From assembly GCA_029204225.1 (NCBI GenBank), contig CM055102.1, positions 18,668,732-18,732,731 of the forward strand: a DNA stretch of 64,000 bases, in the 5' to 3' direction. The position numbers and the translations under genes were made by a program. Shown here piece after piece: positions 23,015 through 63,844 of the stretch. How positions within the stretch are numbered: the stretch's first letter is position 1; the number at the start of each line of letters is the position of its first letter. This DNA comes from Diphasiastrum complanatum. Lineage: Eukaryota; Streptophyta; Lycopodiopsida; Lycopodiales; Lycopodiaceae. Below the pieces are notes generated by a model that was not told the origin of the DNA, ran no database searches, and saw only the letters and a list, made by a program, of their open reading frames with translations.

Positions 23015-23830
23015 TGTGAAAGATTCAACTAGTTTGATCATTTTGTCGAAATTTCCATATTCGGCATATTGAGGCCAAAACTTGTTTTAGACTTAGAGAA
23101 TAACTTTTCAAAGTTCATTAGTCTAAATTTCATTTGAATAAACACTTTTTGAAAGTGTGGGAAAGTTTGGAGGCGAGTTTTAGGAGATTCAAATTTGAAT
23201 AGTTGGGTACATTGAATCTAGACCCAAAAATAGTAGAGTTTGCATGTTGGTGGGAAAGCCAAGTGGCCAAATAGGATTTGGACCTGCTACAAAAGGATGT
23301 AACTCGTGGAGAGACTATTCTTCTCTCTTCTTGATCTCATTTCATGTTTATGCATGGTTCTCTTGGGTTCTACTATCCATTGGTGCACTATACTAGTGAT
23401 ACCTTGCAATTCTACTATTGGGTAGTTGGGTACATTGAATCTAGACCCAAAAATAGTAGGGTTTGCATGTTGGTGGCAAAGCCAATTGGCCAAATAGGAT
23501 TTGGACCTGCTATAAAAGGATGTAACTCGTGGAGAGACTATTCTTCTCTCTTCTTGATCTCATTTCATGCTTATGCACTTGGCTTCTACTATCCATTGGT
23601 GCACTATACTAGTGATACCTTGCAATTCTATGTGTAGAATGATCCATAATTGCTATTTTCGGTTTCACACGTGTGAATGACAGTAGCTTGCTAGTTTTGT
23701 ACGGACAGCAACAGTACTTTTTCATTTCAATCAAATTTGATCAAGTTCTATTAGTGTTTGCATCTCATTTTGTGTGTACATGCTGATTTTTCTACATTGG
23801 TGAGATTGGTAGTGTATTTCTCTTTGTAGC
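23015..23830 (+). repeat. Copia-3 3' LTR with internal tandem duplication, truncated
   Basis: Begins TGTGAAAGATTCAACTAG as in the 5' LTR. A 223-bp unit beginning AGTTGGGTACATTGAATC is present twice (23201-23423 and 23424 to about 23632), whereas the 5' LTR has it once. The second unit lacks GGTTCTCTTG. The LTR stops at ...CTTTGTAGC (about 23830) and lacks the last ~50 bp including CTTTCACA. Copia-2 gag sequence follows immediately. Confidence 0.9.
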
Positions 23831-24589
23831 ATTTTTGCTTTGACTTGTCCTTTGAGCTTGATGCATCATCCTCTTTCTTGGCCTCCTTGGGATGCTTCTT
23901 CTTTCCATTGGTCTTCTTTTTGCCCTTGAATGAGAAATTGGCTTTCTCATCTCCATCCTACAAAGACAATGAACTCATTCTTGCCTTGGTGTGGAGCATC
24001 CTACACACTTCAGCCACTAATACACTGTGAAGTTTTTCTATAGTTGGCAAAGTGTCTTGGATGGCAAAACTTTGGACCAAATTTGCAAAGTCATCTCCTA
24101 GACCATTAAGAAAAATTTGTACAAGCTCTCCATCATGAATCTTCTCTCCAATAGAAGCCAACCCCTATTTAGAGATTTGATTCTGAGTACATAATCCTGT
24201 GCACTCTCCTCACTTCTTCTCATGCTTTGCAAAATCTGATTTCTAAGCATGAGTACTCTTGAAGTGTTACTACATTCATAAATTGATTTTAATTACTCCC
24301 AAGCCTCTTTAGCACTAGTACATGCTGATACTTATCTCAACAAATCATTGCTCACATTCATCTTCACACAATGAAGTGCAAGCCTAGATCTCTTCTTGTA
24401 TCTAGCTAACTCTTGTGCACCTAGAGGTTCATCTTCATCTTCAATCAAGAATTCATAAAGGTCTTGGAGCACCAAGAGTGACTCCATCCTAACCTTCCAA
24501 ATAGCATAATTTGTAGAATCCAATCTCTCACTAGCTTCTAGAAGGTATGCTCCAGCAGATTCCATCTTACTAGTGACTTCTACAAACAA
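23831..24589 (-). pseudogene. Copia-2 gag
   Basis: Minus strand: SAGAYLLEASERLDSTNYAI, WKVRMESLLVLQDLYEFL and ALHCVKMNVSNDLLR (24560-24340). After shifts, GELVQIFLNGLGDDFANLVQ and LPTIEKLHSVLVAEV (24130-24010), then a Lys-rich linker DEKANFSFKGKKKTNGKKKH (about 23960-23890). This is a standard Copia gag up to just before the zinc knuckle, where Copia-3 is inserted. At least two frame breaks are present (for example near 24170 and 24330). Confidence 0.88.
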
Positions 24590-24874
24590 GAAATAGATTT
24601 GATTGACTTGAAACTCACACAGGTCTCACACTTGCAGTGTTTCACTCAAATTTGATTTCTAATCCGACAATTGGACTTATAATCACAATTCTATCACTCC
24701 TCAAAAGCTGGAATGAAGATAAGATGAAGTGAAAACTACTTTCACCCCTACTAAGTTTGGGATCAAATCTCCTCACCAAAATCAAGATTCTAGCTTGCCC
24801 TCTCAATACTACTTTTTAGCACCAAAACTTGCTAAAAATGGATTTTAAATCATTGGCTTATGCTCTTGTACTTG

Positions 24875-24886
24875 GCTCTGATACCA
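24875..24886 (-). other. Copia-2 primer-binding site
   Basis: Plus-strand GCTCTGATACCA, which is TGGTATCAGAGC on the minus strand. It abuts the LTR edge at 24887 and proves the minus-strand orientation of Copia-2. Confidence 0.93.
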
Positions 24887-25073
24887 TGTTGAAAGTACAG
24901 TACTAAGGACCATAAATGGATCTTTGAATGATCCACAAGGTTGATTGTATGCTTGTTGAACAATCTATCAGATACTAGTCAACAGAAAACAAGATCTAGT
25001 TTAGCAGCTTGATAGAAAACAAGTAGAGACAATCAAAGCATTGATCATAAACTGAAATCCAAGTTCCCACGTG
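24887..25073 (-). repeat. Copia-2 5' LTR remnant
   Basis: Plus-strand TGTTGAAAGTACAGTACTAA onward. It matches 15959-16145 with few differences up to CCCACGTG, where the similarity stops, so about 500 bp of LTR are missing. Confidence 0.85.
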
Positions 25074-27172
25074 TTGAGCTACCCAATGGGAGAGCTTAAT
25101 TGTCTACTTTGTGGTGCTAAATTTTATAACATTATCCATCATAAGTGGGTGCTAGGACAACCATCAATTTAGTAAAAATATCCTTCAATGCAAGTGGCTC
25201 ATGAGCCTCCAATAATCTAGCTATAAGATAACCCCGAAGAGGCAAATTTGCATAAGTTGTTGAAGCTATGTGTCCTACGTGAGGACTCACCATTTGAAAA
25301 GTGCTCCAATGACAACATACATAGAGGAGACTACGTAAAGGCCATCCCCTAATGGTATGAATATTGCTTAGTTCAAAGGCTTGTCTACATTCACATCTCC
25401 AAATGATGGAACGAGTTGAAAAAAGGGCACCCTGATGACAAAAAGCCAGTAAATTAACCCTAATAAACAAAACTTTTCACAAAAGACAAATCAACAATGC
25501 ACCCAAAGGCCAGCTATTGATGGCCTAATTTGCCCAAAGACACAAACGGGCATTGTAAGAAATGGGATGTACGCTAAAGAGCTAGGATAGTCAAACGAGG
25601 GCACTGAATTATCATTGTGTTGTTCAAGAAATGGGGCATTCATTTCATTAAGCCCATTCACCTAGCATTTAGCGGCAAGGAAAACAACATATATGATATG
25701 GGTGGAAGCAAAAGCGAAGGCTATCCATACTGAAGCCAGAGACACCACCAATGAAGCAGCAAGGTTTCTCATGAAGAGGAGTGTATGTCAATTTGGGATG
25801 CCATGAGAGCCGATATTCGGAAAAGGGACATCTTTCAAATAATAGCATCAAGCTTCTATGTGAAGCATTGGCATTGAAACACAACAAGCATACATGCAAG
25901 CCACGAGCTAGAACAAACAAATTGAGAATATCAAGGTGGTCTCTAAAACTAAGCAAGACTGAGATCAAGAGTGCATGCAACTAGGGGGATAGTGGAAGAG
26001 CTAACCTAGGAAATGGTACACCACGTTGTGTTTCAATGGGTTCCACTAGAGAGGGGAAGCATAAGATTGATCAACAGGTCCTCAAAATACATATGATTTA
26101 ACTTTTGGAAAATGAGAGAGCACCACAAAAAAAACATGTTCCTCCCCAAAGAGACTTTGAACCTTTTACGTGTCACAAAAGAATGTTCATAGATCAGCTG
26201 CTTCCAAAAGTGTGGCATTGAAGTTTTTTGTGGGCTCCAAGTATTCAGTTGCCTCATGGGAGCTTATCTTCCCTTTGAGTTGACTTACCTCGTGATCTCT
26301 CTCAAGGCATGGAGATAACCATTGGAAGTGACAGTCATAGACCTCTATTAGAAAGTCATCATTGAGATGAGGGATTCGCCAAGCCAAGAGGAAAAACACC
26401 TATACAGCCTACCTGGCTGAATGTTAATCCATATATTTTGAACTTTCCTTATAGTCACAAAAATTCTTTCTCTTGATATTTTGCAAAGATTAAGTGCTAT
26501 TGTTGATTGATCGATATTGGTTACTCACTTCTTCATTCGAATATAAATGTTCATGGTATCATAACAAGACAAGGTGGCATAATCATCAACACATGATCTT
26601 AATCTGCTGCTCCTAAACTGCAGCTGCCTGATAAGTAAAAACCTTCTTAAGCTGCAGCTGCTCCATAAGTAAAGCCTGTAAACCACCACAAACCAACCTT
26701 TGTTCTTGATCAACTCTAATTTATATGTTAACCAGTGCATATTTATCGTAGATCTGACACCATGGCTATATAGTATGCTCTTACCAGGCCCTAATTGTTG
26801 TCTTATTCCTACTCTTCAGGCCTAACAATAAGCGACGGTAGAATGCATAAAGGATTTTGAATAGAGTTCCAACCATTCCTTAAGGAATGCAGCTTCATTC
26901 ACGATAAACAATTTGGCACGTAGTATTTTTAATATAGTACAGGTGCATGTATAGTGGCTAGCAGTCACATACTCTCTAAACTTTGCTTCTGATTAGGGCA
27001 TACAACTTTGATGCAGGTTCCTGAACTGTACTGGCATTAACGAAGCACTGTTCCAATGCAACAGCTAATTTGATTGTTGTTGGTGAAGAACAAACAAATC
27101 ATGTAGTAACGAAATCTGTTTAGAACAGAAATTTTTGTTGATGCCTTGAGTAGTTATTTGCATCTTTGTTAG
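25074..27172. other. Intergenic region downstream of the oxidoreductase gene
   Basis: Several minus-strand frames of 60-112 codons (25132-25470, 25669-25980, 26187-26399) were examined and match no family. The part next to 27172 should contain the 3' UTR of the oxidoreductase gene. No canonical AATAAA is seen close to the stop, but plant signals are often variant. No LTRs or terminal repeats found. Confidence 0.45.
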
Positions 27173-56816
<29,644 letters not shown>

Positions 56817-57584
56817 TGTCTCAGTTCCAAGTAAAGATTAAGCGAATTATTTATGGAAAGATTGCCACTATCTCACACAAATAGCTCTCGATAGAACAAT
56901 CTGCTCAATTGCAAAATGGCATCAGAATGAGAACCAAAGCAGAAAATGAAAACTCGCGGCCTGAGATGAACCCGAGAGAAGGCTATCATATTGCAAAAAT
57001 CATTTACTGGAAAAACCATCCCCTTTAAAATAAAGCTCTCTGTTCTTCACAGCATGGAAGAGCTATAATGTAACTTCTTCTTCTCTGGGAGTAGGCATTC
57101 AAATACTAGCCCGAGCATACCACCATACACTCCTCAACATACACTTTCTTGAGCTTGCTATTAACTGAAGCTAATGTCACTCTTTCTAAGCCACCCAGCA
57201 CTCGAAATTCACAAATCCAGATCCATGCCATACACAACCTTGATCACAAAGCAGAGGCCTGACATAGTTCAAGATACGATAGTAAAAATTCACTAAATAA
57301 GCAAGGGATGAAGCGCTTTTGCAGCTTTATTTACACTCTTGGATCGCAACCAGGAACCTGTCTGGAACCGAATCCTGATCGTTATGAAGTAGATCTACTA
57401 CACGCTACTATAACAAAAACACCAAACAAGAAAAGCTTCACTTAAATTGCAGGAAAGACGATCTCATCCATACATCCTCACACAAAAAAAAAAGAAAAAA
57501 AAAAGCTCACTAAGAAAGAAGATTGATCCTCTTACTCATGTGTGGATAAGTTGGTTGCAAGTATTTTCTTTCACAAACCCATGA
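56817..57584 (-). promoter_or_regulatory. Upstream flank and probable 5' UTR/promoter of the oxidoreductase gene
   Basis: Sequence immediately before the ATG in gene sense. On the minus strand there is a TATA-like ATAAATA near 56845-56851, but it is too close to the ATG to be convincing as the core promoter. A poly(A) run at 57485-57504 is present. No firm regulatory element can be assigned. Confidence 0.35.
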
Positions 57585-57760
57585 AGTGCTCAACCTCATA
57601 ATGAGCTGGTGTATTGTGTGTATTGTGCTCGAGTTTGGCTCGGCCACTCAAATTCGATTCTCTATGATCCCAGAGGTTGATAATACCAAGAGGCACAAAG
57701 CTACGAAGTGCTCAACCTCTGTATGTAACACCTATCACATGGCACAATGCTAGTGGAACT
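57585..57760 (+). repeat. SINE-like repeat, plus-strand copy
   Basis: Related to the minus-strand monomers at 3480-3860: ATGAGCTGGTGTATTG (57601-57616), TTTGGCTCGGCCACTCAAAT then TCGATTC (57651-57660), TATGATCCCAG and TTGATAATACCAA. A second head, ACGAAGTGCTCAACCTCTG, follows at about 57703 and repeats ATGAAGTGCTCAACCTC at 57581. A tRNA-derived SINE is the likeliest identity, but no tail or target duplication was found. Confidence 0.55.
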
Positions 57761-57769
57761 TACCTGTAT

Positions 57770-57896
57770 AAGCTAAGGGGAGAGAGAGAGTGGGAGATAT
57801 AGAGGGGCCAGAAAAAACAAGCATATTGGCTATGATGGCAACAAGGCATGTTTCCAGTGTGGCTAAACCCACACTAGAAATTGGCTATATGAGCTA

Positions 57897-57949
<53 letters not shown>

Positions 57950-58032
57950 AGATATAGAGGGGCCAAAAAAAACAAGCATATTGGCTATGATGGCAACAAG
58001 GGATGTTTCTAGTGTGGCTAAACCCACATAAT
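57770..58032. repeat. Tandem duplication with an expanded (GA)n
   Basis: Two copies of about 125 bp sharing GTGGGAGATATAGAGGGGCC, ACAAGCATATTGGCTATGAT and GTGTGGCTAAACCCACA. Copy 1 (about 57770-57890) has GAGAGAGAGAG, whereas copy 2 (about 57891-58032) has about 24 GA units at 57898-57945. The GGCAACAAGGCATGTTTCCAGTGTGG part reads like a decayed retrotransposon zinc knuckle (GNKACFQCG) with a stop. Confidence 0.85.
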
Positions 58033-58274
58033 TGTTTAGGATTTTTTCACAAATTCTCTAAAACAATTGCTAGCAAATGGGACGACTAATATGACATGTG
58101 GAGTAAGCAATTGTTCCATAAGCAAATCGAAAAATAGAACCAACTTGTGGTATAGTTGTCCAAAAGTACGTGATGGAAAAAATTTGAATTATACGAATGC
58201 TCAAAAACCTTTAAGCAAAATTAAGACTTTTGAACTCAAATATGGAAGAAAACCTTATTGGTGAATGTTCTTTT

Positions 58275-58504
58275 AGGAATGGTGACAAGCAATGTCCAAC
58301 AATCTAATGGGAGTGTAGATATTCACATGAGGATAGGTTTAACAACTTGAAGTCTGTCAACAGATTCAAGGTCCATGTGGTGGTTAGTCAGGAATGGTGA
58401 CAACAAACGAGCGTAGTCCAATGTTTGACTAGGAGTGCAAATAGTCACCCAATATTAGATTTGTCAGTTTGGAGTTTGTCAACACGTTCAAGGCTCATGT
58501 GTGA
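58275..58504. repeat. Diverged tandem duplication, 115-bp unit
   Basis: AGGAATGGTGACAA starts both units (58275 and 58390). Shared blocks include GGAGTG.A.ATA.TCAC, TT.GAAGT..GTCAACA and TTCAAGG..CATGTG. Much older than the other tandem repeats here, judging by divergence. Confidence 0.8.
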
Positions 58505-60540
58505 TGTTTCCCCAATCACTGAGTTGTCATTTGATTGTGAAGGGTATCAATTCAAGTTGTATTTCGGGCTATATGCAAAAATATCTGACTCATTGTGATC
58601 TCTTGGTATCAACTTCTCCCTATCTAATTCCTCATTACTCAATTCACTCTAATCATTTTAGAAGGAACAAAACATACAATTTTGACAACACAATAGGATA
58701 GCAAATAACAATTACAATCACCTCAATGAGTTCACTATATGTACCATAATATGTGATCAAGATCAATAGATTGAAATCCATCTCATGTGCTACTTTGCAT
58801 CTTATGAGCCGATATTAAAGACCACAAAAATTGAAATGATTTTTTCAAAAAATTTAAGTGTAAGTAGTTGGTTGTAATAAATTAGTCGACTTCTATTTGA
58901 CAAAAATAGCCTATGTTAAAAGGGTCTCAGTTTGCCCAAAGAGGCTACCAATAAAAATTAGGGTTTTTTATGCCTTAGAATTGGCTCGTAGAATAGCAGT
59001 TTGTAAATTATCAAAAAAGAATCTACAAATTCCACCATGTACTTTTCCTATAATATGTTATATTGACAAGTTGCACAGGTCCTCTAATCACAGCCTACTT
59101 CTAAATTAAGAATTTAGAAAAGTTATCATCAAATCTTTGTAGTGATTGACAAAGGAAGAAGGGAACCAGCCATGAAACCCCCTTTGTTTATGCCCACAAA
59201 ATTTGTATGCCTTGCAAAATGAACGAAAAATTCAGGAATTCACTAATTAGCCACTTGCAAGCACATGGTTCAATGAGAGAAACATTGACTTGGAGCCTTT
59301 GAATACCACCTGTGAGGCCACTTGGGCCTGAAAGACCTTTTAAAGCCTTTCAACCCTAGAAGTGATATGGCTTTTCTGGGGCACTTGTCACAACCACAAC
59401 GGAAGAAGAGTTAAAGGTTCTCTAAAGCAGTATTGTCTTACTATGACATGACATGAACTAAGATTTTGGAAAGAGCCCTTCACCTTTCCACACCCCACCA
59501 TCTCTCCTCTTTGCACAAACTATAAAAGGGAAAAGGGGATCATGAGAAGAAGAGACCAGTTTTGAGACAAATAATTATGGCGTTATAGAACTTGAAAGGG
59601 ACGGTTTCCCGATCCCTCGATAGATAGTTATAGGAGAGCTTTTTGTTATGAGTTTTTCTTGGAGGTTTCACCTTGAATAATGTCAAGAATGAGGCAAATT
59701 GGAGGTCCATGAGTTTTTTACCCACACTCCATGGCTATTATTGCCATTTCTTCATTGTAACCTTGTATGAGAGTGAGGGAGTTCTTGTCATGTTGATTCA
59801 TTGTACTCCTCACAAGACCACCTGAGTGCTTTCAAAGTTCGACAACTGCCCCCATGCAATATCAAAATTGAAGCACATTGGATGAGCTCAATCCTAACCT
59901 TGATGAAGCATTGTGAATAAATTGATGGGCAGCATGATTCAAGAGGCCACAATTGTGAGGTGGCTGCATGCACATCATGAGGTGTGTATGTCTTTTTTCA
60001 AGAAATATTTGTCAAATTGGTTGTACTACTATGCTCATAGTTGTGTAGTTGTTATCTAGGATAATGCTTGTCTTGAAATTGTGATGACATCATGATGATT
60101 ACATTGATTACTTTGGCAATCAAAGCTCCCCTCTTTTGGAACATAGGAGGGATGGCATATATTCTTGATGGTTGGAACAGACCATTAAGAGCTAAGAATC
60201 AACCCACTTTGTGATACAATATAAATCATTGCTCCTTGAACCTGTTGTTGGAATTCAAGAGGCTTGCATTGAAGACAAAAAAAGGTTTGACCATCGTAGA
60301 TATTAATGAATAACTCTATAGCCATGTATTTCCTGCTCTATATCTAAGAGAAAAAACCATCACAACATACAGTTGCCATGAAATGCATGCTAATGTTCTA
60401 CATATGATATCAAGATTATGAGAGAGACGTGAAAGAAGAATGCTTGTGGCAAGCAACAAGTGAGGGTAAAGTTATGATATAACCATTATAGTCTTGATCA
60501 AATCTTGAATATCAACTAGCATGCAAGCTATGGCATGAAT
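58505..60540. other. Unassigned intergenic sequence
   Basis: No recognised gene, terminal repeat or RNA. Open frames are short and unrelated to known families. Confidence 0.5.
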
Positions 60541-60643
60541 GACCTGGTCGATATTCTAGTCACCTCTTAACCCAACGTGTCACATCATAGCTTGCATGAC
60601 CTGGTCGATATTCTAGTCACCTCTTAACCCAACGTGTCACATT
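60541..60643. repeat. Tandem repeat, 57-bp unit, about 1.8 copies
   Basis: GACCTGGTCGATATTCTAGT begins at 60541 and again at 60598. The shared part is identical as far as read (CACCTCTTAACCCAACGTGTCACAT), implying a recent duplication. Confidence 0.95.
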
Positions 60644-60744
60644 GACTTTGTTTGAGGAATGTGCAAGCTCTAAAGCCGTTAAGACACCTCAAGGACTCAA
60701 AGGATTTGGGGAGGGAGAAGGGGAAGATTGTGAGTGTTGATCTT

Positions 60745-60865
<121 letters not shown>

Positions 60866-61793
60866 TGGAGCATAGAAGTATTGCTTTGCCACAAGCTTTT
60901 TACTGTCCCAATCCTTAATTGCAATATAACTTTAAACATTGAGAGTAAGAAGTTTTTTTTATGTTGATTATGTTCAAGAGTGTGGACATTTTCATAGCTA
61001 CCAAGAGATGTCAAGCTTTTAGTTGAGACAATGAGCCAGGAAAAAGAGCAACCTCAAGCATTTGGGAGTTAAGGACTTCTAGAGTGATTAATGACCTAAA
61101 GGTGAGAGAGCCCTTATGTTGCCCTGGCGCAACCTCCAAATGGGCAAAACAGTCCCACAATGCCATTCTGATGGCCAAAATGCGCCTACCAAATGTGGGC
61201 TTGTGGAACCCTATATTAACTTTCTACTTTATATCGTATTGACTTTGTTTATTTTGAAGTTTTGAACTTTTAAACATAAATTATGAAGTTCTCTTCTTTC
61301 AAAATCAGATATTTGAAAGGCCATTACTCTTTAAAAAGTTTCTCTTTTCAACATTTGATAATTCAAAACGTCAAATGAAAAGGCAACGATGGCCAAAATG
61401 GGCCATGAAGTTTGAAATTTAACTCAATAAATGCCATTATAATGAAAAGTATGACTTTGGTGGATTAGGTGCCAACCTTCACACGAGAACTTGATCATGC
61501 TCTAGCATTAGGCCCTTATGTATTAAATGATCAATTAATGAGAAATCTACCTTTTTATATCTATTTTGGTGAACTTTCTTCCATTTTATCTTGTTTTTTT
61601 ATTCTTAACTAAATTCTTGATTTCTTACTTTTAACATGCTAATTTGATGTTGATGAATGGATATAATATTAGAATGCTCTGATTCGCACATGATTTTTTA
61701 TGGTTAGAGGTAATAGACGATTTCAACACATCAAGTGTGATTCTCAATTGCTCCAATAATTCTCAATGCATTTCTCTTCTTTTTGCAGAAGCG
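60866..61793. other. Unassigned intergenic sequence
   Basis: AT-rich, nothing recognised. Confidence 0.5.
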
Positions 61794-61801
61794 GAGAGAG
61801 A

Positions 61802-61834
<33 letters not shown>

Positions 61835-61865
61835 GAGTATGAGAGAGAGAGAGAGGAGAGAGGAG

Positions 61866-61907
<42 letters not shown>
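61794..61907. repeat. Interrupted (GA)n array
   Basis: GA repeats with ATGAGA, TATGAGA and GAGGAGAG interruptions, giving a long Glu-Arg type false frame. Confidence 0.95.
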
Positions 61908-61908
<1 letters not shown>

Positions 61909-62218
61909 GACACGTAGCTCCCTCCTTGCCAAAGAAAGACCAAAACCTTTTTGAAATTTTTTATTCATAAACCCCAACAAGGTAAAACATCAGCTGAAAG
62001 CATACAATACTTCAAAGAAATAGCACCGTAACGCGAAACAAATTTCAAGACATCCAGCTAGGTACCCACCCCCCTGCCACCATCCCACCACACAAAGCCG
62101 CACGAGTTAGCACAAGTGAGGACAGACAGGTGTCAACGCTATTGTCAGTTGTTATCCATGTCCAAAATAAGTTAGCAGCTTAACAACTTAGATATTTGAT
62201 GAAAAAATGTAGTCCAAT

Positions 62219-62439
62219 CTTCCCTATGTAAAACGTAATTAATAACGATAGGCTTTCCCATATTATTACCATATCAGGGCATTCTGCCATTCTGATCAGT
62301 TTTGTGGTGCTGGTCCGTATCAATTTATGAAGTTAAAGCATATGCATTTGAAAAATAATTATGCTATATAGGTTGCGATTTGCAAACGAGAGATAGCGTG
62401 GATTCGTACTCATATATGGGGCCAATACTTGAACCCATA
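62219..62439. repeat. 221-bp block identical to 34981-35201 in the hAT element
   Basis: Same orientation as the copy in the hAT element. Flanks differ at once on both sides (ending AATC before, ATAGGTAAAG after). A minus-strand open frame crosses its right boundary. Confidence 0.95.
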
Positions 62440-62769
62440 ATAGGTAAAGTACCATTTTCAAAACTCTTGAGCATATCCATGCTTTCCAAGAGCACGCCAG
62501 CTACCGCCCAGTTTCCATTAATTTTAGGAACTGATTGTGTCTTAAGAAACAATAGAACAGATGTGGTTATAATTAGCCAAGTATTTTACCCTAACACTTG
62601 CAATAGGAATAGGACAAATCCATGCCATACCAATCCCTACTAGTGTAGCTATCCCTTGCACAAATCCATGCACATTAAGGGCACCTAGGTTATTATTACT
62701 TCTGTTATCGTTCGTAACCTTTATTAATGGAAAATAAAACAACAAAGTCATCATAGCCAAGGTTACCAA
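62364..62769 (-). other. Two adjoining unrecognised minus-strand frames, possible decayed gene
   Basis: Frame 62769-62542 contains LAMMTLLFYFPLIKVTNDN and NVHGFVQGIATLVGIGMAWI, two hydrophobic segments that look membrane-spanning. A shift at about 62550 leads to 62552-62364 with NGNWAVAGVLLESMDMLKSF and LPIMGSSIGPIYEYESTLSL. Composition is more protein-like than in neighbouring frames, but I do not recognise a family. The second frame runs into the 221-bp block. It could be a broken host gene or a transposon remnant. Confidence 0.3.
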
Positions 62770-63844
62770 TGCATGTATTTAGTGTGAGACGAAAGAAATG
62801 AGTGAAATAGTTTTCGTTATCCTGCTATAGGTACAAACTAGAATCTTTTTGTACCACTATTCATAAACGTATATTATTTGTTTATGAAAGTCGTTTCCTT
62901 CGAAGAGTGATAATAAGCGATTTTCAAGTCTAGTTATTGCCATAACAGTGATAGCATAAAAAGCCATGTCATTCAAGATACATTTACGTATGAAATGAAG
63001 TATTCTGCTTAATTTTAGGCAAAGAGAGCGTAAGAAAACCCATATCTTATCATTTGGTTTTCTTATGGAGATGCCAGTCATAATGCATACATGTATGAGA
63101 GTGTATTCCGAATCCGGCAAAGGAATCGGGATGCAATATTTCAATATAGAAGTGGTTGTGAAGAAAGAGACATATGACATTGTTTATCATTGCATGCACT
63201 CAACATATCATACACCATAAGTCACAAAGTGATTGAACCAACTTTCAGAATGTAGTAGTTCGTTGTCTACCAGCGCTGACCCATCAGTGGTAATGAAGAG
63301 ACAGATCTCTATGTATTCCTAGTGCTACCATCGATGTCCTTTCAACGATGAAGGTGCAACGTATATGTTTAAACAACTCTACAATCAATTGATTGCTTTG
63401 AAGACAGTGTAATCACTGTTCCAGCGGAAATGTTGGTGATTCGTGAAGCACAAGTATCAAGCAATACTTGTTTATGCTCATGAATGCAAAGAGTAGAGAA
63501 GTGATGTCAACGCATGATCAACGTGTACACAACTCATCTTACTACCACAACTTTCTGTGCAAAGATAGAACCATCATTTAAGCATTGCCATAAGAGCAAT
63601 AAATCGCGATTCATATACTTCATTCTGAAATGAGTGGAGAGCATTCATGACATGAGTATCATACCAAAAGGTATTGGATCGTGATCTAGTGCCCTCTTTA
63701 TACCGTAGTTTACACATAATCAAACATTCTACACAAGCATTTCTTCTATATGCTATCAAAATGAAGAGTAATAGTGAATAAAGGCATATCGTTCTATGTG
63801 ATCATGCTAAACAAAGAACTGTAGGATGGGCGCCACCATGCAAA
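62770..63844. other. Unassigned intergenic sequence
   Basis: No recognised gene or repeat. A minus-strand frame at 62857-63180 (107 codons) has no family resemblance. Confidence 0.45.

Larger units (their letters stand above)
18141..23830 (+). mobile_element. Copia-3: non-autonomous Copia element nested in Copia-2
   Basis: 5' LTR 18141-18789, primer-binding site 18790-18801, gag 19359-20660 (interrupted), pre-integrase and integrase 20765-22009, unrecognised replacement of reverse transcriptase 22010-22840, RNase H tail to 23019, 3' LTR 23015-23830. The LTR termini TGTGAAAG...CTTTCACA are perfect inverted repeats in the 5' copy. The 3' LTR lacks roughly its last 50 bp and has an internal duplication. 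No target duplication can be checked because of that loss. Confidence 0.9.
15959..25073 (-). mobile_element. Copia-2: non-autonomous Copia element, minus strand, split by Copia-3
   Basis: 3' LTR 15959-16647, 5' LTR remnant 24887-25073, primer-binding site on the minus strand at 24875-24886, purine tract at about 16648-16656, gag on 23831-24589, protease fragment 18005-18140 and pre-integrase 17600-17956. Integrase, reverse transcriptase and RNase H are absent. Copia-3 (18141-23830, opposite strand) sits between gag and protease. The two LTR copies are nearly identical over about 187 bp, and then the 5' copy is truncated. Confidence 0.8.

Noticed and set aside
58067-58264. 65-codon frame after the decayed zinc knuckle as retrotransposon gag
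   Set aside because: No aligned motif, and the knuckle itself has a stop and lacks its last Cys.
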